Source: Cellulomonas hominis
GTDB taxonomy: Bacteria; Actinomycetota; Actinomycetes; Actinomycetales; Cellulomonadaceae
NCBI RefSeq assembly: GCF_901521055.1
Contig: NZ_CABEGA010000012.1
Location: 1 to 64,000 of the forward strand
Reading direction: 5' to 3'
Length of the DNA stretch: 64,000 bases
The stretch's first letter is position 1. Each line of letters begins with the position of its first letter. Positions 41,973 to 50,287 of this stretch are shown here, one piece after another. The position numbers and the translations under genes are program-made. The notes beneath the pieces are model-generated. The model was given only the letters and a program-made list of their open reading frames with translations. It had not been told where the DNA came from and made no database searches.

Positions 41973-42605
41973 GTGCCGTTCCCCTCACCCACCGCCCGCA
42001 CCGCGGCACCGCCCGTCACCCGGCCGTTCGACGACGACCTGGCGGCGCGGCTGCTGCACCAGCGCATCGTCGTGCTCGGCCAGGAGGTCGACGACGCGGT
42101 CGCGAACCGCGTGTGCGCCCAGCTGCTGCTGCTGTCCGCGGAGGACCCGCGCCGCGACATCGCGCTGTACATCAACTCGCCGGGCGGCTCGGTCAGCGCC
42201 GCCCTGGCGATGTACGACACGATGCGCCTGATCCCCAACGACGTCGCGACCCTCGCCATGGGGCTGGCCGCCAGCGCGGGTCAGTTCCTGCTCAGCGCGG
42301 GCACGCCCGGCAAGCGGAACGTCATGGCGCACGCCCGGGTGCTCATGCACCAGCCGTCCGGCGGCATCGGCGGCACCGCGGTGGACATCGCGATCCAGGC
42401 GCAGAACATGGCGCACACCAAGCGCACCATGCAGCAGCTGATCGCCGAGCACACCGGCCAGAGCGTCGAGACGATCGAGCGCGACTCCGACCGGGACCGG
42501 TGGTTCACCGCGCAGGAGGCCCTCGCGTACGGGTTCGTCGACCGGGTGGTGGAGCACCTGGACGACGTGCGCCCCGACGCGTCGCAGCGGCGGGCGGGCC
42601 TGTGA
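41973..42605 (+). CDS. clpP: ClpP protease subunit (ClpP3-like)
   Basis: A 210-residue ClpP serine protease subunit. The catalytic serine sits in [14 protein letters not shown] and the histidine in [16 protein letters not shown]; the Asp is expected in the SDRDRW region near residue 176. [15 protein letters not shown] is the family's helix region. It begins at GTG 41973 with AGGAGG 6 nt upstream. It overlaps the second clpP gene by 1 bp. The operon is not next to tig and clpX, and PopR sites lie upstream, so it looks like the inducible ClpP3-ClpP4 type rather than the housekeeping pair. Confidence 0.92.
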   Translation: MPFPSPTARTAAPPVTRPFDDDLAARLLHQRIVVLGQEVDDAVANRVCAQLLLLSAEDPRRDIALYINSPGGSVSAALAMYDTMRLIPNDVATLAMGLAASAGQFLLSAGTPGKRNVMAHARVLMHQPSGGIGGTAVDIAIQAQNMAHTKRTMQQLIAEHTGQSVETIERDSDRDRWFTAQEALAYGFVDRVVEHLDDVRPDASQRRAGL

Positions 42606-43222
42606 TGGCCGGCCAGTACACCGTCCCGGTGGTCGTCGAGCAGCGGCCGAACGGCGAGCGCGCGTCCGACGTGTTCTCCCGGCTGCTGAGCGACCGGATC
42701 GTGTTCATCGGCACGGAGATCGACGACGGCGTCGCGAACGTCGTGATCGCGCAGCTGCTGCACCTGCAGCAGGAGGACCCCGACAAGCCGATCCACCTGT
42801 ACCTGAACTCGCCCGGCGGCTCGGTGACCGCGCTCCTCGCGATCTACGACACGATGCGGTACATCCGCCCGGACGTCGCGACGTTCTGCCTGGGTCAGGC
42901 GGCGTCCGCGGCAGCGGTGCTGCTCGCGGCGGGCACGGCGGGCCAGCGGCACGTCCTGGAGCACGCCCGGGTGCTGCTGCACCAGCCGTCGGGCGGGGCG
43001 CAGGGCACCGCGGCCGACCTCGAGCTCCAGGCCGCGGAGATCCTGCGGCTGCGGGCGCAGGTCGACGAGATCCTCGCCGCGCACACCGGACGCAGTCTGG
43101 AGCAGCTGCGCGCCGACACCGACCGCGATCTGGTGCTCACGGCGCAGCAGGCCGTGGCCTACGGCATCGCGGACACGGTGGTCACGACGATCAAGCGGCC
43201 GGAGGCCCCGGCCGCCGCCTGA
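42605..43222 (+). CDS. clpP: ClpP protease subunit (ClpP4-like)
   Basis: A 205-residue ClpP subunit, partner of the upstream one. The serine is in [16 protein letters not shown], the histidine in [16 protein letters not shown], and [19 protein letters not shown] follows. Two different ClpP subunits usually build a mixed tetradecamer with a Clp ATPase, none of which is encoded here. The ATG overlaps the previous stop (TGATG). The C-terminal end is Ala-rich. Confidence 0.92.
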   Translation: MAGQYTVPVVVEQRPNGERASDVFSRLLSDRIVFIGTEIDDGVANVVIAQLLHLQQEDPDKPIHLYLNSPGGSVTALLAIYDTMRYIRPDVATFCLGQAASAAAVLLAAGTAGQRHVLEHARVLLHQPSGGAQGTAADLELQAAEILRLRAQVDEILAAHTGRSLEQLRADTDRDLVLTAQQAVAYGIADTVVTTIKRPEAPAAA

Positions 43223-43228
43223 GTGCTC

Positions 43229-43284
43229 CGAGTGGAGACTTCTGCCCGACTCGCGCGGCGTGTCCGGGCAGAAGTCTCCACTCG
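43229..43284. terminator. 20-bp perfect inverted repeat between clpP and popR
   Basis: CGAGTGGAGACTTCTGCCCG (43229-43248) and its exact complement at 43265-43284 flank a 16-nt loop, filling the whole 75-bp gap between the convergent clpP and popR genes. A two-way terminator is the simplest reading. The stem also contains TCTGCC and GGCAGA half-sites. Confidence 0.75.
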
Positions 43285-43297
43285 ACGGCAGGGGGCG

Positions 43298-43750
43298 TCA
43301 GGCCGCGAGGCGGACCGCGCTCCGCGACAGCCGCGCGCCGTCGGGGCGGGCCAGGGCCGGGGCGGGAGCCGCCGCGAGGTCGAGGACCACCCGGCCCTGC
43401 GCGCGTGCGAGGTGCGCGTGGGCCTCGCCGACCAGGTCGACGAGCCCGAGCCCGAGCGCCCGGCACACGGCCCCGAGCACCTCGGACGACGCCTCCTTGC
43501 GGCCGCGCTCGATCTCGGACAGGTACGGCACGGAGACCCGGGCGTCCTCGGCCACGTCCCGCAGGGTGCGGCCCTGGCGCTCGCGGTGCCGCCGCAGGAT
43601 CGCGCCGACCAGCACGCGCAGGGGCGGCTCCGGCCGGGCGGGATCGGCGGCCTGGGCGGGACGGGCGGTGCGGGTGGACCGGGCGGGACGGGCGGTGCGG
43701 GCGGGGCGCGCGGGCGGCGCGACGGGGGACTGCGGCTGCGACGGCGACAT
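43298..43750 (-). CDS. popR: PopR/ClgR-type transcriptional activator
   Basis: A 150-residue XRE-family regulator. After a 45-residue Pro/Arg/Ala-rich lead, the helix-turn-helix (about 48-100) reads GAILRRHRERQGRTLRDVAE, then VPYLSEIERGRKEASSEVLG, a strong match to ClgR/PopR of actinobacteria. The protein ends in RLAA; a C-terminal Ala-Ala pair is the determinant for ClpP-dependent breakdown of Streptomyces PopR. It lies convergent to the clpP operon, whose promoter region carries PopR-type palindromes. It would activate clpP-clpP when its own proteolysis is blocked. A GAGGAGG site precedes the ATG at 43748-43750. Confidence 0.88.
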   Translation of the reverse strand: MSPSQPQSPVAPPARPARTARPARSTRTARPAQAADPARPEPPLRVLVGAILRRHRERQGRTLRDVAEDARVSVPYLSEIERGRKEASSEVLGAVCRALGLGLVDLVGEAHAHLARAQGRVVLDLAAAPAPALARPDGARLSRSAVRLAA

Positions 43751-43915
43751 GAGACCTCCTCGGCTCCCGTCACGCTATCCCCGCACCCCCGGGCGCCACC
43801 CGCACCGGCGTTCTGCCCTGAGCAGACGCTTGACTTCGAGCGCGCTCCAAGGGGCATCGTCGGCCGTGCCGCGCGGGCCCCGGGCGGCGATCCCACCGCC
43901 GTCGGAGGAGCAGCC

Positions 43916-44809
43916 ATGCGTCTCGGTGCCCATCTCATGCGGTTCGACCCGGTCGAGCCCGCCCGCCTGCGTCAGGAGCTCGCCGACACCGCGGAGGCCG
44001 CGGAGGAGGCGGGCCTGTCCTGGCTGTCCGTGATGGACCACTTCTTCCAGATGGAGCCCGCGGGCTTCCCGGCGAGCGACCCGATGCTCGAGGCGTACAC
44101 GACCCTCGGGTTCCTGGCGGCGCGGACCGAGACGGTGCAGCTCGGTGCGCTCGTCACCGGCGTCACGTACCGGCACCCGGGCCTCCTGGCCAAGATCGTC
44201 GCGACGCTCGACGTGCTGTCGGCCGGGCGCGCGACGCTCGGCATCGGCGCCGCCTGGTACGAGAAGGAGCACCGGGCGCTCGGGGTGCCGTACCCGGCGC
44301 TGGCGGAGCGGTTCGAGCGGCTGGAGGAGACCCTGCAGATCTGCCGGCAGATGTGGACGCCCGGCGCCGACGGGCCCTTCGACGGCGTGCACTACCAGCT
44401 CGCCGAGACGCTGTGCTCGCCGCTGCCGCTCAGCCGTCCCGGTCGCGGGCCGGAGATCCTGGTCGGCGGGTCCGGCGAGCGCAAGACGCTGCGGCTGGTG
44501 GCGCAGTACGGGGACGCGTGCAACCTGTTCGAGACCACGCCCGACGAGGTCGCGCACAAGCTGGACGTGCTGCGCGGCCACTGCGACACGGTCGGGCGCG
44601 ACTACGCCGACATCCGGGTGACCCTGCTCATGGCCGGCGACCAGCTGCTGACGGGCGACGTCGACGGGTTCGTCGAGGCCGCGCGGCCGTACGCCGAGCT
44701 CGGTGTGGAGTCCGTGATCCTGCGCCCGCCGGCCACGCCCTCGGCCGCCTGGGTCCGGGACCACGTCGCCCCCGTCGTGCCGAGGATCGCCGAGCTCGGG
44801 ACGCGCTGA
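43916..44809 (+). CDS. LLM-class F420-dependent oxidoreductase
   Basis: A 297-residue luciferase-like TIM barrel of the TIGR03560 type. It shows WLSVMDHFFQMEPAG, VQLGALVTGVTYRHPGLLAK and LSAGRATLGIGAAWYEKEH, then ILVGGSGERKTLRLVAQYGD, all hallmarks of the F420-dependent group. It probably uses reduced F420 to reduce or oxidise a small organic molecule. GGAGGAG precedes the ATG at 43916. Confidence 0.9.
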   Translation: MRLGAHLMRFDPVEPARLRQELADTAEAAEEAGLSWLSVMDHFFQMEPAGFPASDPMLEAYTTLGFLAARTETVQLGALVTGVTYRHPGLLAKIVATLDVLSAGRATLGIGAAWYEKEHRALGVPYPALAERFERLEETLQICRQMWTPGADGPFDGVHYQLAETLCSPLPLSRPGRGPEILVGGSGERKTLRLVAQYGDACNLFETTPDEVAHKLDVLRGHCDTVGRDYADIRVTLLMAGDQLLTGDVDGFVEAARPYAELGVESVILRPPATPSAAWVRDHVAPVVPRIAELGTR

Positions 44810-44855
44810 ACCCGCCCGACGTGCCGCATCGGCCCGTGGCACCCACGATGGGCAG

Positions 44856-45236
44856 ATGCGGGGGCGTGCGCGGGACGGCTGGTGGGGCGTGGTGATCGAC
44901 GCCCCGGACCCGACGGCGCTCGCGGAGTTCTACGCCGCGGTGCTCGGCTGGCAGGTGGTCGGCGACGACCCGGACCACGCGGTCGTCGCCGCCCCGTCGG
45001 GCGTCGCGTACCTGGCCGTGCAGCGCAACCCCGGCTACGTCCCGCCGGTGTGGCCCGCCGAGGCGGGGGCGCCGCAGATGATGCTGCACCTGGACGTCGA
45101 GGTCGAGCAGCTGGACGAGGCCGTCGCGGACGCCGTCCGGCTCGGGGCGCGGCTGGCCGAGCACCAGCCGCAGGCCTCGCTGCGCGTGCTCGTCGACCCC
45201 GTGGGGCACCCGTTCTGCCTGTACCGCGACGGCTGA
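44856..45236 (+). CDS. VOC family protein
   Basis: A 126-residue glyoxalase-fold protein with two beta-alpha-beta-beta-beta modules: VIDAPDPTALAEFYAAVLGW and the later HLDVEVEQLDEAVADAVRLGA, followed by LVDPVGHPFCLY. A CACGAT box ends 6 nt before the ATG, so the mRNA is probably leaderless. Function unknown; relatives include antibiotic-resistance and isomerase proteins. Confidence 0.86.
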   Translation: MRGRARDGWWGVVIDAPDPTALAEFYAAVLGWQVVGDDPDHAVVAAPSGVAYLAVQRNPGYVPPVWPAEAGAPQMMLHLDVEVEQLDEAVADAVRLGARLAEHQPQASLRVLVDPVGHPFCLYRDG

Positions 45237-45237
45237 C

Positions 45238-45259
45238 CCGCGCGGCGGCCGGCGCGCGG
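45238..45259. terminator. Possible hairpin between VOC and MarR genes
   Basis: CCGCGCG (45238-45244) pairs with CGCGCGG (45253-45259) around an 8-nt loop in the 28-bp gap between convergent genes. GC-rich background makes such stems common, so this is tentative. Confidence 0.4.
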
Positions 45260-45264
45260 CGGGG

Positions 45265-45762
45265 TCAGGACGGGTCGACCGCCGCGAGCAGCTCCCGGAG
45301 CATCGCGTCGATCTCGCGCCGGCGCTGGGGTGGGATCGACGCGAGCAGGCGCTGCTCGGCCGCGAGCCCGGCCGCGACCGCCTCGTCCACCACGTCGGTG
45401 CCGCGGTCGGTGAGCGTGATGCGCAGCGCCCGCCGGTCGACCGGGTCCGGGCTGCGGCGCACGAGCCCGGCGCGCTCCAGCCGGTCGAGGCGCTGCGTCA
45501 TGCCGCCGGACGTCAGCATGAGCGTCGCGGACAGCGCCGAGGGGGAGAGCGACCCCTCCGGGCCGGAGCGGCGCAGCGTCGCCAGCACGTCGAAGTCCGC
45601 GCGGGTCAGGTGGGAGCGCGCGTACGCCGCCGCCGTCGCGTCACCGCCCGCGCGGGCCAGCCGGAAGATCCGCCCGAAGATGCCCATCGCCTCGGTGTCG
45701 AGGTCGGGGCGCTCGCGCGCCCACTGCTCGAGGATCCGGTCCACGCCGTCGCTGTCGCCCAC
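45265..45762 (-). CDS. MarR family transcriptional regulator
   Basis: A 165-residue MarR-type repressor. The winged helix reads LTRADFDVLATLRRSG, then SALSATLMLTSGGMTQRLDR and LERAGLVRRSPDPVDRRALR with the conserved DRR wing. It starts at GTG 45760-45762, 6 nt after CACGAT on the minus strand, so the mRNA is probably leaderless. The divergent EamA transporter gene has a CTTAG-GCG-CTAAG palindrome at its -10, the probable operator. Confidence 0.9.
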   Translation of the reverse strand: MGDSDGVDRILEQWARERPDLDTEAMGIFGRIFRLARAGGDATAAAYARSHLTRADFDVLATLRRSGPEGSLSPSALSATLMLTSGGMTQRLDRLERAGLVRRSPDPVDRRALRITLTDRGTDVVDEAVAAGLAAEQRLLASIPPQRRREIDAMLRELLAAVDPS

Positions 45763-45786
45763 GCGCCCATCGTGCCACGAACCCTC

Positions 45787-45824
45787 TTGACGGTCGCTTG
45801 CTTGCGAGTATCTTAGGCGCTAAG
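45787..45824 (+). promoter_or_regulatory. EamA promoter with MarR operator
   Basis: TTGACG (45787-45792) and TATCTT (45809-45814) with a 16-nt spacer form a promoter. CTTAG-GCG-CTAAG (45812-45824) overlaps the -10 and start site. Palindromes of this kind are typical MarR operators, so the divergent MarR gene is the likely repressor. Confidence 0.65.
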
Positions 45825-45849
45825 CAATCACTGCGGGGAGATGAGCGAC

Positions 45850-46884
45850 ATGGACGGTGCGCGCGGGACGACCACCGGACCCGGGACGACCACCGGACCC
45901 GGGTCGACCAGCCTGCCCGGGACGGCGCCTGCCGGCGGCGCGGCGGCGGGCAGCGGACCTGCGGCAACGGCGGACGGGCGCGCCGGCCTGCTCCTCACGC
46001 TGACCACGGCGGTGGCGCCGGCGGTGTGGGGCACGACGTACCTCGTCACCACGGAGCTGCTGCCCGAGGGACGGCCGCTGCTCGCGGGGGCGCTGCGCGC
46101 GCTGCCGGCCGGGCTGCTGCTCCTGCTGCTCACGCGGCGCCTGCCGTCCGGCGGGTGGTGGTGGCGCGCGGCGGTGCTGGGTGCGCTGAACATCGGCCTG
46201 TTCTTCGCGCTGCTGTTCGTGGCGGCCTACCGGCTGCCGGGCGGGGTGGCGGCGACGCTCGGCGCGGTGCAGCCGCTGCTCGTGGCGGGGCTGGGGTCGC
46301 TGCTGCTCGGGCAGCGGGTCCGTGCGGGGACGGTGGTGGCGGGGATCGCGGGCGTCGCCGGTGTCGCGCTGCTCGTGCTGCGGGCGACGGCGCAGCTGGA
46401 CGTGGTCGGGGTCGTCGCCGCGCTCGGCGGCGCGGCGGCGATGGCCCTCGGCGTGGTGCTGACCGCGCGCTGGGGGCGGCCCGTGCCGCTGCTCGCGTTC
46501 ACGGGCTGGCAGCTCACGGCGGGCGGGCTGCTGCTCGTGCCCGTCGTGCTCCTGGCCGAGGGGGTGCCGCGCGAGCTGGACGGCGCGGCGCTGGGCGGGA
46601 TGGTCTACCTCGGGCTGGTCGGGACCGCGCTGGCGTACGTGCTGTGGTTCCGCGGGGTGCAGCGGCTGCCGGCGGCCCGCGTGTCGTTCCTGGGGCTGCT
46701 CAGCCCGGTGGTCGCCGCTGCCCTCGGCTGGCTCGTGCTCGGGCAGGCGCTGAACGGGTGGCAGCTCGCCGGAGCCGGCCTGGCCCTCGCCGCGCTGGTC
46801 CTGGCGCAGCGGTCCGGGTCCCCGAGGTCCGGTGCGCTGCAGTCCGGCGCGCCGGGTGCCGGGGGACGACGCGCGGAGCGCTGA
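45850..46884 (+). CDS. EamA/DMT family transporter
   Basis: A 344-residue transporter of the EamA/RhaT (10-TM drug/metabolite) type, with two repeats of about five helices. Helices include LTTAVAPAVWGTTYLV, VGVVAALGGAAAMALGVVL and FLGLLSPVVAAALGWLVLG. The N-terminal 45 residues are Gly/Thr-rich and not membrane-bound. I prefer the ATG at 45850, since GGGGAG lies 9 nt upstream; the ATG at 45841 touches that site. Exported compound unknown; MarR-controlled. Confidence 0.88.
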   Translation: MDGARGTTTGPGTTTGPGSTSLPGTAPAGGAAAGSGPAATADGRAGLLLTLTTAVAPAVWGTTYLVTTELLPEGRPLLAGALRALPAGLLLLLLTRRLPSGGWWWRAAVLGALNIGLFFALLFVAAYRLPGGVAATLGAVQPLLVAGLGSLLLGQRVRAGTVVAGIAGVAGVALLVLRATAQLDVVGVVAALGGAAAMALGVVLTARWGRPVPLLAFTGWQLTAGGLLLVPVVLLAEGVPRELDGAALGGMVYLGLVGTALAYVLWFRGVQRLPAARVSFLGLLSPVVAAALGWLVLGQALNGWQLAGAGLALAALVLAQRSGSPRSGALQSGAPGAGGRRAER

Positions 46885-46901
46885 CGCGTACTGTCAGCGC
46901 G

Positions 46902-48536
46902 GTGAGGTCACCCTGGTTCCGACGCGTCACCGAGGGCACCGAGTGCGGCGCGCTCGCACGGGAGACGGACTGGGCGGCGACCCCGATCGGCCCGCCCAGC
47001 ACCTGGCCGCCCGCGCTGCGGGTCGTCGTCGAGCTGTGCTTCACCACGCGCTTCCCGGTCCTCGTCACGTGGGGCCCGGACCTCACGATGATCTACAACG
47101 ACGGCTACCGGGACATGCTCGGCTCCGACAAGCACCCCGGTGCGATGGGCGCCGCGTTCGCCGAGGTGTGGAAGGAGATCTGGGACGACCTCGCACCGTC
47201 GGTCGACCGGGTCCTGCAGGACGGCGAGCCGACGTGGTCCGTGGACCAGCACCTGGTGATGAACCGGTCCGGGTACGACGAGGACACGTACTTCACCTAC
47301 TCGTACTCCCCGCTGCGCGACTCCTCCGACGTGGTCCGCGGCCTCCTGGACATCGCGACGGAGACGACCGAGCAGGTCGTGGAGCGCCGGCGGATGCGGC
47401 TGCTCGGCGACCTGTCGGTCCGCCTGACGGCTGCCCACGGCGACGTCCAGGCGCTCGCCGCCGAGACCATGGACCTGATGCGGGACGCTCCCGACGTGGT
47501 GGCGGCCGAGCTGCACCTGGTCGACGGGGACGGCGCGCTCGCCCTGACCGGGACCACGGGGTCGGCGGGCGTGCCGGCCGTGCCCGCGGACGTGCTCGCG
47601 CGGGTGGCGCGGACCGCGACGGCGGAGGACCGCGGCCGCGCCCTCGTCGTGCCGCTGCTCGCGACGGGCGACCCGGCGGCGAGCGGCGTGCTCGTGCTGG
47701 CGGCGGGCAGCCGTCGCCCGTGGGACGACGCCTACCGGGCGTTCTTCGGCCTCGTCGCCTCCGCGGTGGGTGCGGCGGTGAGCGGCACGCTGCGCCACCT
47801 CGAGGAGGTCGACGAGCTGCGGCACGTCAGCGACACGCTGCAGGCGGCGATCGTCCCGGGCGGGTCCGTGCTGCCGGGCGTCGTCGCGCGGTACGTCCCG
47901 GCGGTGGGCGACCTGGCGGTGGGCGGCGACTGGTACGACGTGCTCGAGCTCGCCCCCGGCACCCGGGCGCTCGTGGTCGGGGACTGCGTGGGGCACGGGC
48001 TCGACGCGGCCGCGCGGATGGGCCAGCTGCGCGCCGCGGCCCGCTCGCTGCTGCTCGACGGCCGAGGCCCGGGGGCGGTGCTGGACGGTCTCGACCGGTT
48101 CGCCCGGACCCTGCCCGGCGCGGAGTGCACGACGGTGTTCTGCGGGATCGTCGACGAGGTCCAGCACACCCTCACGTACTCGCTGGCGGGGCACCTGCCG
48201 CCGGTCCTGCAGCACGCGGGCGCCGGCACGGTCCTGCTGCAGGAGGGCCGCGGGGCGGCGCTCGCGATCAGCGACAAGCCGCACCCCGAGGCGGTCGAGG
48301 CGCTGTCCGACGGCGACCTGCTGGTCGTCTGCACGGACGGGCTGGTCGAGCGCCGGACGGAGTCGCTGGCCGTCGCGCTCGAGCGGCTCGCCGCGGTGGT
48401 GGCCGGACAACCCCTGACGGCCCGCACCGCCGCGGTGGCGGACGACCTGCTGCGCACGCTCGTCCCGAACGGCGCCGACGACGACGTGGCGCTGGTCGTG
48501 TACCGGGCCGGCTCGGTCGAGGTGCCCGGCGCGTAG
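46902..48536 (+). CDS. PAS-GAF-SpoIIE protein phosphatase
   Basis: A 544-residue sensor phosphatase. Residues about 15-155 form a PAS-like domain (TRFPVLVTWGPDLTMIYNDG, then TYFTYSYSPLRDSSD). Residues about 160-310 form a GAF-like domain (LADLSVRLTAAHGDVQALA-type helices). The SpoIIE PP2C-like domain follows with VGGDWYDVLELAPGTRALVV, VGDCVGHGLDAAARMGQLR and DDDVALVVYRAG. It would dephosphorylate an anti-sigma antagonist, although no such partner is adjacent. It starts at GTG 46902, 7 nt after TACTGT (probably leaderless), 17 bp past the EamA stop. Confidence 0.9.
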   Translation: MRSPWFRRVTEGTECGALARETDWAATPIGPPSTWPPALRVVVELCFTTRFPVLVTWGPDLTMIYNDGYRDMLGSDKHPGAMGAAFAEVWKEIWDDLAPSVDRVLQDGEPTWSVDQHLVMNRSGYDEDTYFTYSYSPLRDSSDVVRGLLDIATETTEQVVERRRMRLLGDLSVRLTAAHGDVQALAAETMDLMRDAPDVVAAELHLVDGDGALALTGTTGSAGVPAVPADVLARVARTATAEDRGRALVVPLLATGDPAASGVLVLAAGSRRPWDDAYRAFFGLVASAVGAAVSGTLRHLEEVDELRHVSDTLQAAIVPGGSVLPGVVARYVPAVGDLAVGGDWYDVLELAPGTRALVVGDCVGHGLDAAARMGQLRAAARSLLLDGRGPGAVLDGLDRFARTLPGAECTTVFCGIVDEVQHTLTYSLAGHLPPVLQHAGAGTVLLQEGRGAALAISDKPHPEAVEALSDGDLLVVCTDGLVERRTESLAVALERLAAVVAGQPLTARTAAVADDLLRTLVPNGADDDVALVVYRAGSVEVPGA

Positions 48537-48539
48537 GTC

Positions 48540-50174
48540 TCAGCTCCCGTCGGCCCCGTCGACGAAGCCCCAGAACGCCGGCTTCGCCTGCAGGTCGTCG
48601 TCGAACAGCAGCGGCGCCTCGAACGGCCGGTCCTCCGGCCAGAACCGCAGCCAGGACCGCGCGTCGTACAGGCCCCAGACGCTGACGGACGCGAGGTCGC
48701 GCTGCGCGAACGCCGCCACCAGCGCGCGGTACTGCTCCTGCTGCTGCGCGAGGCGGTCCTGCGGGGTCGCGTCCAGCTGCTCGTCGCGGCCGGAGACGGC
48801 GACGTCGAGCTCGGTGACCGCCTGCCGGAGCCCGAGCGCGGCCACGGCGTCGAGCGTCGTGGCGACGTCGTCCACCGACGTGTCCAGCCCGACGTGCATC
48901 TGGTGCCCCACGCCGTCGACCGGCACGCCCTGCGCCTGCAGCTCCATGACCAGCTGCACGAGCGCGCGCCGCCGGTCGGGGGCGTCGGTGTCGTAGTCGT
49001 TGAGCAGGAGCGTCACGTCGGGGCCGAACGCCTCGCGCGCGATCCGGAACGCCTCGCCGACGTACTCCGGGCCGAGGACCTCGTACCAGCGGCTGCGGCG
49101 CAGCCCGTCGTCCTCCTGCGGGTCGAGCGCCTCGTTCACCACGTCCCACGAGGTGACGGGGCTCTGGTCGCCGTACCGCTCCTCGAGGTGGTCGGCCACC
49201 GCCTGCACGTGCGTCCGGAGCCGGTCGAGCAGCAGCGCGCGGTCCTCGTCGCTGTCCGTCAGCGGCCGGCCGTCGGCGGTCTCGAAGAACCAGTCGGGCG
49301 TCGAGCGGTGCCACACGAGCGTGTGCCCGTGCACCGTGAGGCCGTGCTCCGCCGCGAAGTCCAGCACCTCGTCCATCGGCGCGAAGTCGAACGTGCCCTC
49401 CTCGGGCTGCAGGGTCACCGGCTTCATCGCGTTCTCGGGGGTGACCTGGTCGAAGTGCCGCGCCAGCAGGTCGGCGGGCCGCCCGGTGAGGTCCTGCGGG
49501 CCCACGGCCACGCCCACGGGGAACGCGGCGACGTCGCGCAGCGCCGGGACGTCCGTCTGCACCTCGGGGGTCGGGCGCTGCACGGTGACGTCGTCGAGCC
49601 GCAGGTCGGCCAGCGACTCCGGCGTCTCGACGTACAGCCGCCAGGCGCCGCCGCCCTCGGGGACCTGCGCCGTGCCCGCGACCTGCACCCAGCCGTCGGA
49701 CGTCGCGGTCGCGCGCCCGACGTGCACGTAGACCGGGTCCTCGTCGCCGCTGCGGCCCTCGAGCGTGAGCTGCACGTCGGCGTCCTCGGGCCGGTCGTCG
49801 CCGTCGTCGGCCAGGCGCACCCACGCGGAGATCGTGTGCGCCGCGCCGGGCGTGAGCGCACCGGAGACGTCGACGGCGGCGCCGTGCCACGGCTCCGTGC
49901 GACCGGTGACGAGCAGGCTGCCCGCACCGGCGTGCGTCACGTCCTGGGCGGTCGCGACCGCGACGCCCTCGCCGAGCGGCTCCCAGCCCTCGTCGTCCTC
50001 GTCGAACCCGCTGGACAGCACGGTGGTCACCTCGGCGGCGGGCGCGACGGACGCGGTCGGGGAGGCCTCGGGCGCGGGGGAGCGGTCGTCGCGGGACACC
50101 AGCACCACCACCAGGACCACCACGAGGACGAGGACGAGGGCTCCGGCCCCGATCAGGACGGCGGGTCGGCGCAC
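48540..50174 (-). CDS. Endo-1,4-beta-xylanase, GH10, with CBM and membrane anchor
   Basis: A 544-residue xylan-degrading enzyme. A membrane helix (VLVLVVVLVVVLVSRD) precedes a Ser/Pro linker. A carbohydrate-binding module of CBM4/9 type follows (residues about 50-180, including WHGAAVDVSGALTPGAAH). The GH10 catalytic domain then shows VHGHTLVWHRSTPDW, SWDVVNEAL (acid/base Glu), GVGHQMHVGLD and AVTELDVAV (nucleophile Glu). The GTG at 50172-50174 has GAAGGA upstream; an in-frame GTG 16 codons earlier is a poorer choice, since its surroundings look like the promoter. The protein is probably attached to the membrane facing outward. Confidence 0.93.
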   Translation of the reverse strand: MRRPAVLIGAGALVLVLVVVLVVVLVSRDDRSPAPEASPTASVAPAAEVTTVLSSGFDEDDEGWEPLGEGVAVATAQDVTHAGAGSLLVTGRTEPWHGAAVDVSGALTPGAAHTISAWVRLADDGDDRPEDADVQLTLEGRSGDEDPVYVHVGRATATSDGWVQVAGTAQVPEGGGAWRLYVETPESLADLRLDDVTVQRPTPEVQTDVPALRDVAAFPVGVAVGPQDLTGRPADLLARHFDQVTPENAMKPVTLQPEEGTFDFAPMDEVLDFAAEHGLTVHGHTLVWHRSTPDWFFETADGRPLTDSDEDRALLLDRLRTHVQAVADHLEERYGDQSPVTSWDVVNEALDPQEDDGLRRSRWYEVLGPEYVGEAFRIAREAFGPDVTLLLNDYDTDAPDRRRALVQLVMELQAQGVPVDGVGHQMHVGLDTSVDDVATTLDAVAALGLRQAVTELDVAVSGRDEQLDATPQDRLAQQQEQYRALVAAFAQRDLASVSVWGLYDARSWLRFWPEDRPFEAPLLFDDDLQAKPAFWGFVDGADGS

Positions 50175-50287
50175 GCGGCGGGTTCCTTCGCGGTGGGGGA
50201 CGGGAGGCACCACGGTAGGCACGCGCGGCGCGCCCTGGCCAGCCGCCCCGGTGAGCGCCTGGTCACGGGCGTCCCTAGGCTGGCCGG

